Positions 18,109 through 26,305 of a DNA stretch of 64,000 nucleotides are shown here, in pieces (position 1 is the first letter of the stretch; every line of letters starts with the position of its first letter). The position numbers were made by a program, and so were the translations under genes. The stretch covers positions 372,001 through 436,000 of the forward strand of contig NZ_JAIGNL010000001.1 of NCBI RefSeq assembly GCF_019711395.1. The letters are read 5' to 3'. A model generated the notes under the pieces. That model was not told where the DNA came from, searched no databases, and saw only the letters and a list, made by a program, of their open reading frames with translations. Origin of the DNA: Qipengyuania xiapuensis. GTDB lineage: Bacteria; Pseudomonadota; Alphaproteobacteria; Sphingomonadales; Sphingomonadaceae.

Positions 18109-18947
18109 AGCCGCTTGCCGATCGCCTGTCCCATGCGGACGGCATCGCCGGCCTTGAGGGTCGCGTCCCATTCGACCTTGCCCGGTTCGAACAGCAGCAC
18201 CACGGTCGATCCGAGGATGAAGCGGCCCATTTCGTCGCCCGCTTCGAAGCTGTGTTCGCTGCCCTGGAAATCCTGTCGCACCAGCCTGGGGTTGTGCGTT
18301 TCGACGAGCCCGCTCCAGACGGTCTCGATACCGGCCACGATCATCGCGCCGACCATCACGCTGGCGAAGTTGCCGTCGGGCCCGCAGAACATGCAGGCGA
18401 GCCGCTCGTTGCGCGCGAACAATCCGTCGACATTCTCCGCCGTGACCTGGTTCACCGAGAAGAGCTCCCCCGGCACATAGGTTGCGGAGGTCAGCGTGCC
18501 TTCCGCGGGCATGTGCACGCGGTGATAGTCGCGAGGGGACAGGTAGATCGTCGCAAAGCTGCCGCCCTCGAAACGCTGCGCCGCTTCCTCGTCGCCGCCG
18601 AGGAGCTGGGTGGCGGTGAAGTGCCGTCCCTTGGCCTGGAAGATGCGGCCTTCCTCGATCCTGCCGATCTGGCTGACGGCACCGTCGGCAGGGCTGAGGA
18701 TATGCGTGGAGGCATCGGCGAGCGGTCGCATGCCGGGCTTCAGCTCGCGCGTGAAGAAGTCGTTGAAGCTCTTGAATTCATCGACCCCGCGCGCGGCCTC
18801 GCTCATGTCGACGTCATAGGCCTCGATGAACCGCCGGATGAGCAGGTTCTTGAGCCAGGGCGTTTCGGAAGAGGCGATCTTTCCCGCCCCGCGCGAGACG
18901 GCATGGTGCGGGAGGGCGTGCTGGAGCCAGATGAAGGGTGAGGCCAT
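18087..18947 (-). CDS. psd: Phosphatidylserine decarboxylase
   Basis: The 286-residue proenzyme makes phosphatidylethanolamine. The self-cleavage site LGST is at 245-248, where Ser247 becomes the pyruvoyl group, and the triad partners Asp88 (SPADG) and His142/His145 (DYHRVHMP) are present. It is longer than the Archaea-type Psd and matches the PSD-B layout. ATG 18947 was preferred over an upstream TTG at 18983. It is the last gene of the minus-strand run that starts with the SPFH gene; pssA, its usual partner, is not here. Confidence 0.93.
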   Translation of the reverse strand: MASPFIWLQHALPHHAVSRGAGKIASSETPWLKNLLIRRFIEAYDVDMSEAARGVDEFKSFNDFFTRELKPGMRPLADASTHILSPADGAVSQIGRIEEGRIFQAKGRHFTATQLLGGDEEAAQRFEGGSFATIYLSPRDYHRVHMPAEGTLTSATYVPGELFSVNQVTAENVDGLFARNERLACMFCGPDGNFASVMVGAMIVAGIETVWSGLVETHNPRLVRQDFQGSEHSFEAGDEMGRFILGSTVVLLFEPGKVEWDATLKAGDAVRMGQAIGKRLQPKADA

Positions 18948-18984
18948 GACGGGCCTGTTGGACCAGCAGACGCGCTTGCGCAAG

Positions 18985-19245
18985 CTAGTCGGGCTTGCGG
19001 GGCCTCCACTTCCAGCCGCCGCGCGTTTTCGCCTTGGCGATCAACAGGAAAGCGGCAGTCGACACGAGGAAGAGGACGATGCCGGTGGGCACGTAGACCT
19101 CGTCGCCGGTCTCCCAGAGCAGGCCTGCCACAGCCGCTGCCGCAATGTAGAGCAACATCACCGCCCAGCCCTGCCACGCTATCGGAAGGCCGCTTCCATA
19201 GCCGACCTTCTTGGCGGCGAACCATGCATCGTCCTTATCGCTCAT
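18985..19245 (-). CDS. Small two-helix membrane protein
   Basis: The 86-residue protein begins MSDKDDAWFAAKKVGYGSGL, has two hydrophobic helices at about residues 24-43 and 51-69, and ends in a basic Trp-rich tail (KTRGGWKWRPRKPD). Both ends should face the cytoplasm. I recognise the overall type from sphingomonad genomes but no function is known to me. It lies 9 bp after the hydrolase gene and 37 bp before psd. Confidence 0.75.
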   Translation of the reverse strand: MSDKDDAWFAAKKVGYGSGLPIAWQGWAVMLLYIAAAAVAGLLWETGDEVYVPTGIVLFLVSTAAFLLIAKAKTRGGWKWRPRKPD

Positions 19246-19254
19246 CGTCCGGTC

Positions 19255-20208
19255 CTATTCCTTGTTCGTCACGAAGTCCGCGATCGCATCGACCAGTTCG
19301 GGCGTAACCGGTTTCGAGGGATCGGCATAGGTCGCAAGGTTCGCGGCGCGACCTTCTCCGGTGACTGTCTTGAGCACGTGATTCATGTCGGCAATCTCGA
19401 CATAGACCGCCTCCGGCTGCGCCTCGGCCAGCGCCAATCCGTCGGCAGGCGGCGTCTGGATGTCCTTGCCGCCAGAGACGACCAGCATGGGGACCTCGAC
19501 CGAGCTGGCGAGCTCTGCCGGATCGCGCGCCATCATGTCCTTGAGGAAACCCTGCACCTGCGGCGCGAAGAGACCCATGAGCGCGGGATGCATGCCGGTG
19601 ACATCCACCGTGCCACCCGCCTCCAGCGTGTCGATTGCCTCCAGCGCCTGGTCGAGGATCGGCGCATTGGCCGGGTTCGCCTGCAGCTGCTCGCGCAGGA
19701 TGGTGCCGGTCTTGCGGCCCATCGAGGCGACGAGAAGCACGCCGCAGAGGCCCTCGGGTCGCTGCGCTGCCTCGAGTGCGACCAGCCCGCCTTCGCTGTG
19801 CCCGAGAACCCAGACGCATTCTGCGCCGGTCGCGGTCATCGCAGAGGCGATCCATGCGTGCACGTCATCGGCATAGGCGGCAATGGTGACGTCGTTCGCG
19901 TCGGGGATCGCGCCGGCGCTGCCGAACATGCCGCGCTTGTCGATCCGCACGCTGCCGATGCCGCGCTCGCCAAGCGCCTCGGCAAGGAGGCGATAGCTGG
20001 CCGCGGTGACACCCATCGGGTTGTTGCCGTCGCGGTCGGTCGGGCCCGAGCCCGGGACGATCAGGACGACCGGCTGGCCGTCCTGCGGCGCGATCAGCGT
20101 GCCGGCGAGATCGCCTTCGGGGCCGGCGGCTGTGATCGTTTCCTGTCCAAGCGCGGGGCTCCCCGCGGCAAGGCCGGCTGCAGCGAACATGGCGAGCGTC
20201 TTTTTCAT
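19255..20208 (-). CDS. Exported alpha/beta hydrolase
   Basis: The 317-residue protein has a signal peptide (cleavage near ALGQ) and an alpha/beta hydrolase domain with nucleophile Ser138 in GHSEGG, an oxyanion region GSGPTDRDGNNP, the acid in SGGKDIQTP and the His in MNHVLK. It is close to bacterial serine-aminopeptidase-like S33 and acyl-esterase proteins; the substrate is unknown. Its AAGGAG Shine-Dalgarno overlaps the stop region of the RHH gene, so the two are coupled. Confidence 0.82.
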   Translation of the reverse strand: MKKTLAMFAAAGLAAGSPALGQETITAAGPEGDLAGTLIAPQDGQPVVLIVPGSGPTDRDGNNPMGVTAASYRLLAEALGERGIGSVRIDKRGMFGSAGAIPDANDVTIAAYADDVHAWIASAMTATGAECVWVLGHSEGGLVALEAAQRPEGLCGVLLVASMGRKTGTILREQLQANPANAPILDQALEAIDTLEAGGTVDVTGMHPALMGLFAPQVQGFLKDMMARDPAELASSVEVPMLVVSGGKDIQTPPADGLALAEAQPEAVYVEIADMNHVLKTVTGEGRAANLATYADPSKPVTPELVDAIADFVTNKE

Positions 20209-20212
20209 GGCA

Positions 20213-20404
20213 TCACTCCTTGGGCGGCCTTCCGCGCTTGGGCGCGGGGCTCTGCTTCACTTCGATCCCGCGCCCCTTCAGAGCTTCGCGCAGGAGCATC
20301 TCGATCTGCGCATTGGCGCTCCTGAGCTCGTCTGCGGCGAGGCGTTCGACCGCGGCGTGAACCGCCGGGTCGAGACGCAGTGCAAAGGCTTTCTTTTGCG
20401 GCAT
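20213..20404 (-). CDS. Ribbon-helix-helix (Arc-like) DNA-binding protein
   Basis: The 63-residue protein reads KKAFALRLDPAVHAAVERLA followed by a second helix around SANAQIEMLLREAL, the beta strand plus two helices of Arc/MetJ-type repressors, with a basic tail (APKRGRPPKE, an AT-hook-like GRP). RHH dimers bind short palindromes. It lies 27 bp downstream of the SPFH gene and 4 bp before the hydrolase gene. The large AT-rich palindrome upstream of the SPFH gene is a plausible operator for it; no toxin gene is seen beside it. Confidence 0.8.
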   Translation of the reverse strand: MPQKKAFALRLDPAVHAAVERLAADELRSANAQIEMLLREALKGRGIEVKQSPAPKRGRPPKE

Positions 20405-20431
20405 GGGGAATTCCCGGTCTGCCCCCCGGGG

Positions 20432-21343
20432 TTAGTAGATCGATCCGGCGTTGATGACCGGATGCGCTTCCTTCTCGCCGCACAGCACGACCATCAGGTT
20501 GGAGACCATGGTCGCCCGGCGTTCGTCGTCCATGTCGACGATGCCGTCCTGCGACAGCTTGGTGAGCGCATCTTCGACCATGCCGACCGCGCCCAGCACG
20601 ATCTTGGCGCGTGCGGCGATGATGGCATCGGCCTGCTGGCGCTTGAGCATGGCGCTGGCGATTTCGCTGGCATAGGCGAGGTGGGTGAGGCCCGCTTCGT
20701 CGACCACGATGCCGGCGACCTTGAGGCGGTCGTTCAGCTCTTCGAGAAGCTCGGCATTGATGACCTCGCCGCCGCTGCGCAGCGTAACTTCCTCGCCTTC
20801 GAAATCGTCATAGGGATGGCGCGAACCGACCGTGCGGAGACCCGCCTCGATCTGGATGTTCACGAACTCCTTGTAATCGTCGACATCGAAGCTTGCCTGC
20901 GCGGTATCGCGCACGCGCCATACGACGTTGCAGGCGATCTCGATCGGGTTGCCGCGCAGGTCGTTAATCTTGACCCGTTCCGAATGCATGTTGTGGGCGC
21001 GGGCAGAGATCTTCTTCTTGCCCATCCACGGCCACACCCAGCGCAGGCCCTCGGTACGCTCCGAGCCGCGATATTCGCCGAAGAGGGTGATCACGGCAGC
21101 CTGGTTGGGCTGGATCATGAAGAAGCCCGATGCGACGATAAGTACCGCGATCAGCGACAGCACGAGCGTGCCGACGAACATGATCTTGTCCAGCTTGGTG
21201 GCACCGTAGTCCGGCGCCATTCCCGGCACCACCAGTGCCAGAACCGCGATCAGCGCGACGAGCACGAGCAGCATGATGTAGCCATTATAGCTGGTCGCCG
21301 CAGTCTCGCGGCTGGTCTTCATTCCTGACAATTCGACTGACAT
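20432..21343 (-). CDS. SPFH/band 7 membrane protein
   Basis: The 303-residue protein has two hydrophobic segments near the N-terminus (about 22-42 and 54-76) and then an SPFH domain (PNQAAVITLFGEYRGSERTEGL, GNPIEIACNVVWRVRDTAQASF) followed by a helical, Ala/Glu-rich region, as in stomatin and prohibitin relatives. These form large membrane-bound rings or microdomain scaffolds, often controlling proteases. GGAGGAG precedes the ATG. It heads the run SPFH, RHH, hydrolase, small membrane protein, psd, which all deal with membrane or regulation. Confidence 0.88.
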   Translation of the reverse strand: MSVELSGMKTSRETAATSYNGYIMLLVLVALIAVLALVVPGMAPDYGATKLDKIMFVGTLVLSLIAVLIVASGFFMIQPNQAAVITLFGEYRGSERTEGLRWVWPWMGKKKISARAHNMHSERVKINDLRGNPIEIACNVVWRVRDTAQASFDVDDYKEFVNIQIEAGLRTVGSRHPYDDFEGEEVTLRSGGEVINAELLEELNDRLKVAGIVVDEAGLTHLAYASEIASAMLKRQQADAIIAARAKIVLGAVGMVEDALTKLSQDGIVDMDDERRATMVSNLMVVLCGEKEAHPVINAGSIY

Positions 21344-21358
21344 GACGAATCACTCCTC

Positions 21359-21388
21359 CGATATAATTATGATATCATATTTATATCG
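21359..21388 (-). promoter_or_regulatory. 30-bp AT-rich palindrome, probable operator of the SPFH operon
   Basis: The 30 bp from 21359 to 21388 equal their own reverse complement except for one symmetrical pair (21367 against 21380). The centre is ATGATATCAT and the arms are CGATATAA/TTATATCG. In a 64 percent GC genome such AT-rich symmetry stands out. It begins 16 bp upstream of the SPFH start codon and touches its Shine-Dalgarno, so a protein bound here would block expression. The RHH protein of the same operon is the obvious candidate. Confidence 0.7.
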
Positions 21389-21415
21389 TCGGGCGGGATT
21401 TGCAAGCAAAACCGG

Positions 21416-23248
21416 TCAGTGGCGCGCGATCTCCATCAGGAAGCGTTCGCCATAGGCCTCCAGCTTCTTGCCGCCGACGCCGCCGATGCGGCCCATTTCG
21501 GCCATGCTGGAGGGTCGCGCCGTAGTCATTTCGCGCAAGGTGCTGTCGTGGAAGATGACGTAGGGCGGGACCTGCGCTTCGGCGGCGAGCTCGCGGCGCA
21601 GTTCGCGCAAGGCCTCGAACAGCGGATCGCCCACGGGATTCGCCTCGTCGCCACCGCGCCGCCCGCGGCGCTGGCGCTTGGGTGGGACGACGATGGCGAC
21701 CTCGCGCTCTCCTTTCAGGATCTCGCGCGCGCTGCCACCCAGGGCTAGGCCGCCGTGTTCCGTCGGCAGCAAATCGCCGCGCGCCTGCAGCGCTCTTCCC
21801 AGCGGTTGGAGCAAGCGTGCCTCCTCGCCTTCGACGATGCCGTAGACGCTTAGCCGGTCATGGCCCTTCGAGCGGACACGTTCGTCCTCTGCCCCGGTGA
21901 GCACCTTCTGCAAATGGCCCATGCCGAAGCTCTGTCCGGTGCGGTAAACGGCGGACAGCAGCTTGCGCGCCAGCTCGGTCGCGTCCGTCACGTCCGGCGC
22001 ATCGAGGCAATTGTCGCAATTGCCGCAGGTTGCTGGCGGGTCCTCCCCGAAATGGCGCAGCAGCACCGCGCGGCGGCACTCCGGCGTTTCCACTAGCGCC
22101 GCCAGCGCATCGAGGCGCGCGCGCTCGGCGTTGCGGCGGTCCTCGTCCACTTCGGCGAGCCGCATGCGCGCGGTGGCGAAATCGCCCGCGCCCCAGAACA
22201 TGGTGGCGGCCGAAGGATCGCCGTCGCGGCCTGCGCGGCCTGTTTCCTGGTAGTAGGCCTCGATCGACTTGGGCACGCCGACATGCGCAACAAAACGCAC
22301 GTCGGGCTTGTCGATCCCCATGCCGAAGGCGACCGTGGCGACGATCACCATGTCCTCGCTCGCCACGAAAGCGGCCTGGTTGGCAGCGCGCGTCTCGGGA
22401 TCGAGACCTGCATGATAGGGCAGGACCGATCTACCGGTCGCGGCGGCAAGCTTCTCGGCGAGGTCCTCCACCTTGCGGCGGGTCGGCGCGTAGACGATGC
22501 CTGGACCCGGCCGTTCGCTCATCAGCGTCGCCAGCTGGCGCACCGGATTGTCGCGGTGGCGGATCGCGTAGCGGATATTCGGCCGGTCGAAGCCAGCGAG
22601 GACCAGCCCGTCTTCCGGAATGCCGAGCTGGGTGAGGATGTCCGCGCGCGTCTGCTTGTCGGCGGTCGCCGTCAGCGCGAGGCGCGGCACGTCGGCAAAG
22701 GCGTCCATCAGCGGGCGCAGCATGCGGTAGTCGGGCCGGAAATCATGGCCCCATTCGGAGACACAATGCGCTTCGTCGATGGCGAACAAGGCGAGGCGTG
22801 CCGAAGACAGGAAATCGCGGAATGCCGGCTGGCTCGCGCGCTCGGGCGCGACATAGAGCAGGTCGAGCTCGCCCGCGCGGAAGGCGTCCTGCGTCTCGCG
22901 CCAGTCGGCATCGGCGCTGGTCAGCGTGGCGGCGCGAATGCCGTTGGCCTGCGCGCTTCTGAGCTGGTCATGCATCAGCGCGATCAGCGGGCTGATGACG
23001 ACGCATGTCCCCTCGAGCATGACGGCGGGAAGCTGGTAGGTGAGCGACTTGCCCGCACCCGTCGGCATCACCGCCAGCGAAGATTGCCCGGCAAGCGTGC
23101 GCTCGACCACCTCGGCCTGCCGCCCGCGGAAATCATCGAAGCCGAAGGTCGCGCGCAGCGTTTCGCGCGCGTTCGGCATATCGAGGACGGGACTGGAGGC
23201 CATGCCTCCTGTTGCCAGATGGTCGCGCTCGCGCAAGCTGGCGACCAT
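21416..23248 (-). CDS. recQ: ATP-dependent DNA helicase RecQ
   Basis: The 610-residue protein has Walker A MPTGAGKS at 61-68, DEAH at 158-161 within IDEAHCVSEWGHDFRPDY, the second RecA domain (GRAGRDGDPS), the RecQ zinc-binding region with CRRAVLLRHFGEDPPATCGN, winged-helix and a C-terminal HRDC domain. It unwinds recombination intermediates and stalled forks. The start at 23248 has AAGGGA about 8 nt upstream; the in-frame ATG 23203 has AGGAGG but only 1 nt away. Confidence 0.94.
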   Translation of the reverse strand: MVASLRERDHLATGGMASSPVLDMPNARETLRATFGFDDFRGRQAEVVERTLAGQSSLAVMPTGAGKSLTYQLPAVMLEGTCVVISPLIALMHDQLRSAQANGIRAATLTSADADWRETQDAFRAGELDLLYVAPERASQPAFRDFLSSARLALFAIDEAHCVSEWGHDFRPDYRMLRPLMDAFADVPRLALTATADKQTRADILTQLGIPEDGLVLAGFDRPNIRYAIRHRDNPVRQLATLMSERPGPGIVYAPTRRKVEDLAEKLAAATGRSVLPYHAGLDPETRAANQAAFVASEDMVIVATVAFGMGIDKPDVRFVAHVGVPKSIEAYYQETGRAGRDGDPSAATMFWGAGDFATARMRLAEVDEDRRNAERARLDALAALVETPECRRAVLLRHFGEDPPATCGNCDNCLDAPDVTDATELARKLLSAVYRTGQSFGMGHLQKVLTGAEDERVRSKGHDRLSVYGIVEGEEARLLQPLGRALQARGDLLPTEHGGLALGGSAREILKGEREVAIVVPPKRQRRGRRGGDEANPVGDPLFEALRELRRELAAEAQVPPYVIFHDSTLREMTTARPSSMAEMGRIGGVGGKKLEAYGERFLMEIARH

Positions 23249-23319
23249 GCTTTTTCCCTTGGCGTGAGGCCAAAGGTGCGATTAACCACGCCGCACATAC
23301 CATTCGAGGAGAATAATCT

Positions 23320-23601
23320 ATGAAATTCCGTCTTGCCGCCGCCACTGCCGCTTCGCTTGCCCTCGCTGCTTGCGGCAGCGCCGACGATGCTTCGACCGAG
23401 GCCGAGGCCAACACCGTCGAAGTCGCCGCAGACGAAGCGATGGAGCCGGTGACCGAAGAGCCGGTCGAAGATCCCGCAGCCGACATCGAGGAAGGCACTG
23501 CCCCGACCGCAGCCGAAGCGGCTTCGGTCGAGGAAGCAGGCGACGAAGCTGCCGCAACGGCTGCCGCCGCGCTCGACGCGATGGCCGACGACAGCCAGTA
23601 A
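23320..23601 (+). CDS. Acidic lipoprotein, hypothetical
   Basis: The 93-residue product has a lipoprotein signal peptide with lipobox LAAC (MKFRLAAATAASLALAAC) and a mature part made almost only of Glu, Asp, Ala, Thr and Val, with no predicted fold. It resembles the acidic lipoproteins at 29.5 and 30 kb in design, though the signal peptide differs. It is divergent from recQ. No function can be assigned. Confidence 0.7.
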   Translation: MKFRLAAATAASLALAACGSADDASTEAEANTVEVAADEAMEPVTEEPVEDPAADIEEGTAPTAAEAASVEEAGDEAAATAAAALDAMADDSQ

Positions 23602-23692
23602 TCCGGTACAGGCAGGGCGCGGGGTCACTTGCCCCGTCGCCCTTGCCGTAACGTCCTTTGCTGCACCTGAAAGGAGGGATAGCCTGATCCCG

Positions 23693-23881
23693 TTGAAGCG
23701 ACTCGCGCCCCTCCTTTTGCTGGCCTCGCCGATGCTGGCAGCTTGCGATTCCTCGGCAGGCGAAACGCCGATGCCGCCGGTGACGCAGCAGGAGGAAGAT
23801 GCACTCGAGGATGCGGAGGCGATGCTCGAGGAGCAGCGCAATCCACCCGAGACGGTCGCCACTGAAGGAGAGAGTGAGTGA
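23693..23881 (+). CDS. Small lipoprotein, hypothetical
   Basis: About 62 residues with lipobox LAAC (LLLLASPMLAAC) and an acidic tail. The start is uncertain: TTG 23693 is 14-20 nt from the perfect AAGGAGGG (23671-23678), while an in-frame CTG at 23684 is 5-6 nt from it and adds three residues (MIPLKR). Its TGA overlaps the GTG of the acyl-CoA dehydrogenase gene, so the lipoprotein appears to lead that operon. Confidence 0.7.
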   Translation: MKRLAPLLLLASPMLAACDSSAGETPMPPVTQQEEDALEDAEAMLEEQRNPPETVATEGESE

Positions 23882-25059
23882 GCACCCCCAATCCCGGAAT
23901 GGACCAGGACACCTTCGACCAGTTCCTAGAGCAGCTCGAACGCTATGTCCGCGAGCGGCTGATCCCGGCGGAAAAGGACGTCATCGAGAACGATGCCCTG
24001 CCCGAGGAAATCGTCTCCGAGATGAAGGAAATGGGCCTGTTCGGCCTGACGGTGCCCGAAGAACACGGCGGGGCAGGGCTGAACGTCACGCAATATGCCA
24101 AGGTCGTGCAGACCATGGCCTATGCCGCGCCCGCCTATCGTTCGATCTTCTCGATCAACGTCGGCATGTTCAATTCCGCGATCAAGAATGGCGGCACGGC
24201 CGAGCAGCAGGCCGAATGGTGGCCGCGCATTGCAGCCGGCGAGATCGCCTGCTTTGGCCTTACCGAGCCCGGCAGCGGCTCGGACAGCGCTGCGATGCAG
24301 ACCATGGCGAGGCCCGATCCCGAGGGTAACGGCTGGATCCTCAACGGCACCAAGCGCTACATCACCAACGCCCCGCACGCCGACGTCGGCCTGATCATGG
24401 CGCGCACCGAAAAGGAAGCGCTGCCCAAGAACGCCCATGTCAGCGCCTTCATCGTCCCGATGGATACGCCAGGTGTTTCGACCAGCAGCCCCGACAAGAA
24501 GATGGGGCAGGCGGGCAGCCATATCTCCGACGTCATGCTCGACGACGTGCATGTCCCGGGTGACGCGCTGCTCGGCGGCGAGACCGGCAAGGGCTTCCGC
24601 TTCGCCATGATGAGCCTCGACAACGGGCGTATTTCGGTCGGCGCGGCCAGCACGGGCTATGCCCGCCGCGCGCTCGACAGCGCGATCAAATACGCCAACG
24701 AGCGGCAGGCCTTTGGCGAACCGATCGCCAATTTCCAGCTGATCCAGCAGATGCTCGCGGAAAGCTGGACCGAGATCTACGCAGCCGAAGCGATGATGGC
24801 GGACGTCACCGCCCGCGTCGACCGGGGCGAGGATACGGTGAAGGAAGCGGCGGCCTTCAAGGTCTTCGCCTCCGAAATGTGCGGCCGCGTGGTCGACCGC
24901 GTGGTGCAGGTCTATGGCGGTGCGGGCTATCTCGCCGAATACGACGCCGAACGCTTCTTCCGCGATGCGCGCATCTACCGGATTTACGAGGGCACGACGC
25001 AGATCCTCCAGCTGCAGATCGCCAAGCGGATGCTGCGCGAATATGCGGCGAGCGTCTGA
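23878..25059 (+). CDS. Acyl-CoA dehydrogenase
   Basis: The 393-residue flavoprotein has the family signatures CFGLTEPGSGSDSAAM (FAD/substrate loop) and QVYGGAGYLAEYDAERFFRDA, with catalytic Glu371 in YEGTTQI. It oxidises an acyl-CoA to the 2-enoyl-CoA and passes electrons to ETF in the cytoplasm. The substrate chain cannot be deduced. The GTG start is coupled to the preceding lipoprotein (GTGA). A family III CoA-transferase begins 3 bp after its stop and a thiolase follows, giving a compact acyl-CoA degradation operon. Confidence 0.92.
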   Translation: MSTPNPGMDQDTFDQFLEQLERYVRERLIPAEKDVIENDALPEEIVSEMKEMGLFGLTVPEEHGGAGLNVTQYAKVVQTMAYAAPAYRSIFSINVGMFNSAIKNGGTAEQQAEWWPRIAAGEIACFGLTEPGSGSDSAAMQTMARPDPEGNGWILNGTKRYITNAPHADVGLIMARTEKEALPKNAHVSAFIVPMDTPGVSTSSPDKKMGQAGSHISDVMLDDVHVPGDALLGGETGKGFRFAMMSLDNGRISVGAASTGYARRALDSAIKYANERQAFGEPIANFQLIQQMLAESWTEIYAAEAMMADVTARVDRGEDTVKEAAAFKVFASEMCGRVVDRVVQVYGGAGYLAEYDAERFFRDARIYRIYEGTTQILQLQIAKRMLREYAASV

Positions 25060-25062
25060 GGC

Positions 25063-26286
25063 GTGTACGGCCTTCTCAACGACCTGAGCATCATCGAGGC
25101 CTCGAGCTTCGTCGCTTCCCCTACGGCCGGCCTTTACTGCGCGCAGATGGGCGCCGAAGTGATCCGCGTCGATCACAAGGAGGGCGGGCTCGATTACGAC
25201 CGCTACATGCTCACGAAAGAGGGCCGCAGCCTGAGCTGGGAGAACCTCAACCGGGCGAAGAAGTCGGTCGCGCTGGACTTGAGGAGCGGCGAGGGGCGCG
25301 AGCTGCTCGTCGAACTGTCGGCCAAGACCGGCAATCTCATCACCAACCTGCCTGAAAAGAGCTTCCTCTCGCACGAGGCCGTCGCGGCGAACTGCCCCGA
25401 TCTCGTTAGCGTGCGCATCATGGGCTGGCACGACGGGCGGCAGGCGATGGACTTCACCGTCAATGCCGCCAGCGGATATCCGCTGATGTGCGGGCCGGAG
25501 GAATGGGACGAGGCAACCGCGCCGCCGGTGAACCAGGTCCTGCCCGCGTGGGATTTCATCACGGGTGCCTATTGTGCTTTTGCGCTGATCGCAGCGATCC
25601 GCCACCGTGATCACACGGGCGAGGGTAGCGAACTGCGCGTGCCCCTGGGCGATGTCGCCATCGGCACGGTCGCCAACAGCGGGGCCATGGCCGAAATGCT
25701 CTATCGCGGTGCCGACCGCGAGCGGCTCGGAAATGCCATCTGGGGCGCGTTCGGGCGCGATTTCCGCAGCCTCGACAATACGCGCTTCATGGTGGCCGCG
25801 CTGACGCCCAAGCAATGGACCGGCCTCGTAAAGGCCTTCGGTGTCGAGGAAGAAATCGCTGCGCTGGAGCAGGAATGCGGCGTGCGCTTCGCCGATGGCG
25901 ACCGGCCGCGCTTCGAACATCGCCACGCGCTGTTCGACCTCTTCCAGTCGCGCGCCGGGACGATGGACTGGCCCGAACTCGAGCGCCGTATGGGCGAGCA
26001 GGGCTGCACATTCGAGCGCTATCGCACGATGCACGAGGCCGCGAACGATCCGGTGCTGGTGGACGAAAACCCGCTCTTCACGCGCACGGCCGCGAACCCC
26101 TCGGGCTTCGAGTATCCGGCCACACGCAGCTTCGCCAATATTCCGGGGCGCGAGGCCGGCGGTCCGGCCCCTGCACCCTATCTCGGGCAGCATACCGAGG
26201 AAGTGCTCGCAGACCGTCTCGGCCTGTCCTCGGGCGCGATCGGCAAGCTCGTCGACCGCGATATCGCCCGCCTATCCGATGCTTGA
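25063..26286 (+). CDS. CoA-transferase, family III (CaiB/BaiF)
   Basis: The 407-residue protein has the family III N-terminus LSIIEASSFVASPTAGLYCAQMGAEVIRVDH and the segment NRAKKSVALDLRSGEGRELL. Members move CoA from a donor thioester to a carboxylic acid by way of an Asp-anhydride. It starts with GTG 3 bp after the acyl-CoA dehydrogenase stop, so it most likely activates the acid that the dehydrogenase then oxidises; the acid is unknown. Confidence 0.88.
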   Translation: MYGLLNDLSIIEASSFVASPTAGLYCAQMGAEVIRVDHKEGGLDYDRYMLTKEGRSLSWENLNRAKKSVALDLRSGEGRELLVELSAKTGNLITNLPEKSFLSHEAVAANCPDLVSVRIMGWHDGRQAMDFTVNAASGYPLMCGPEEWDEATAPPVNQVLPAWDFITGAYCAFALIAAIRHRDHTGEGSELRVPLGDVAIGTVANSGAMAEMLYRGADRERLGNAIWGAFGRDFRSLDNTRFMVAALTPKQWTGLVKAFGVEEEIAALEQECGVRFADGDRPRFEHRHALFDLFQSRAGTMDWPELERRMGEQGCTFERYRTMHEAANDPVLVDENPLFTRTAANPSGFEYPATRSFANIPGREAGGPAPAPYLGQHTEEVLADRLGLSSGAIGKLVDRDIARLSDA

Positions 26287-26305
26287 ACATTTTTGGGACT
26301 AATCC

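Noticed and set aside
20213-20404. The RHH protein as antitoxin of a toxin-antitoxin pair.
   Set aside because: No small toxin gene is adjacent. The neighbours are an SPFH protein and an exported hydrolase of 317 residues, both unlike known toxins.
23926-26193. A 755-codon open frame opposite the acyl-CoA dehydrogenase and CoA-transferase genes, and similar frames at 31371-33575 and 47848-50094.
   Set aside because: These are high-GC mirror frames of real genes. Their predicted products are His/Arg/Asp-rich with no family motifs, while the opposite strand has complete catalytic sites.
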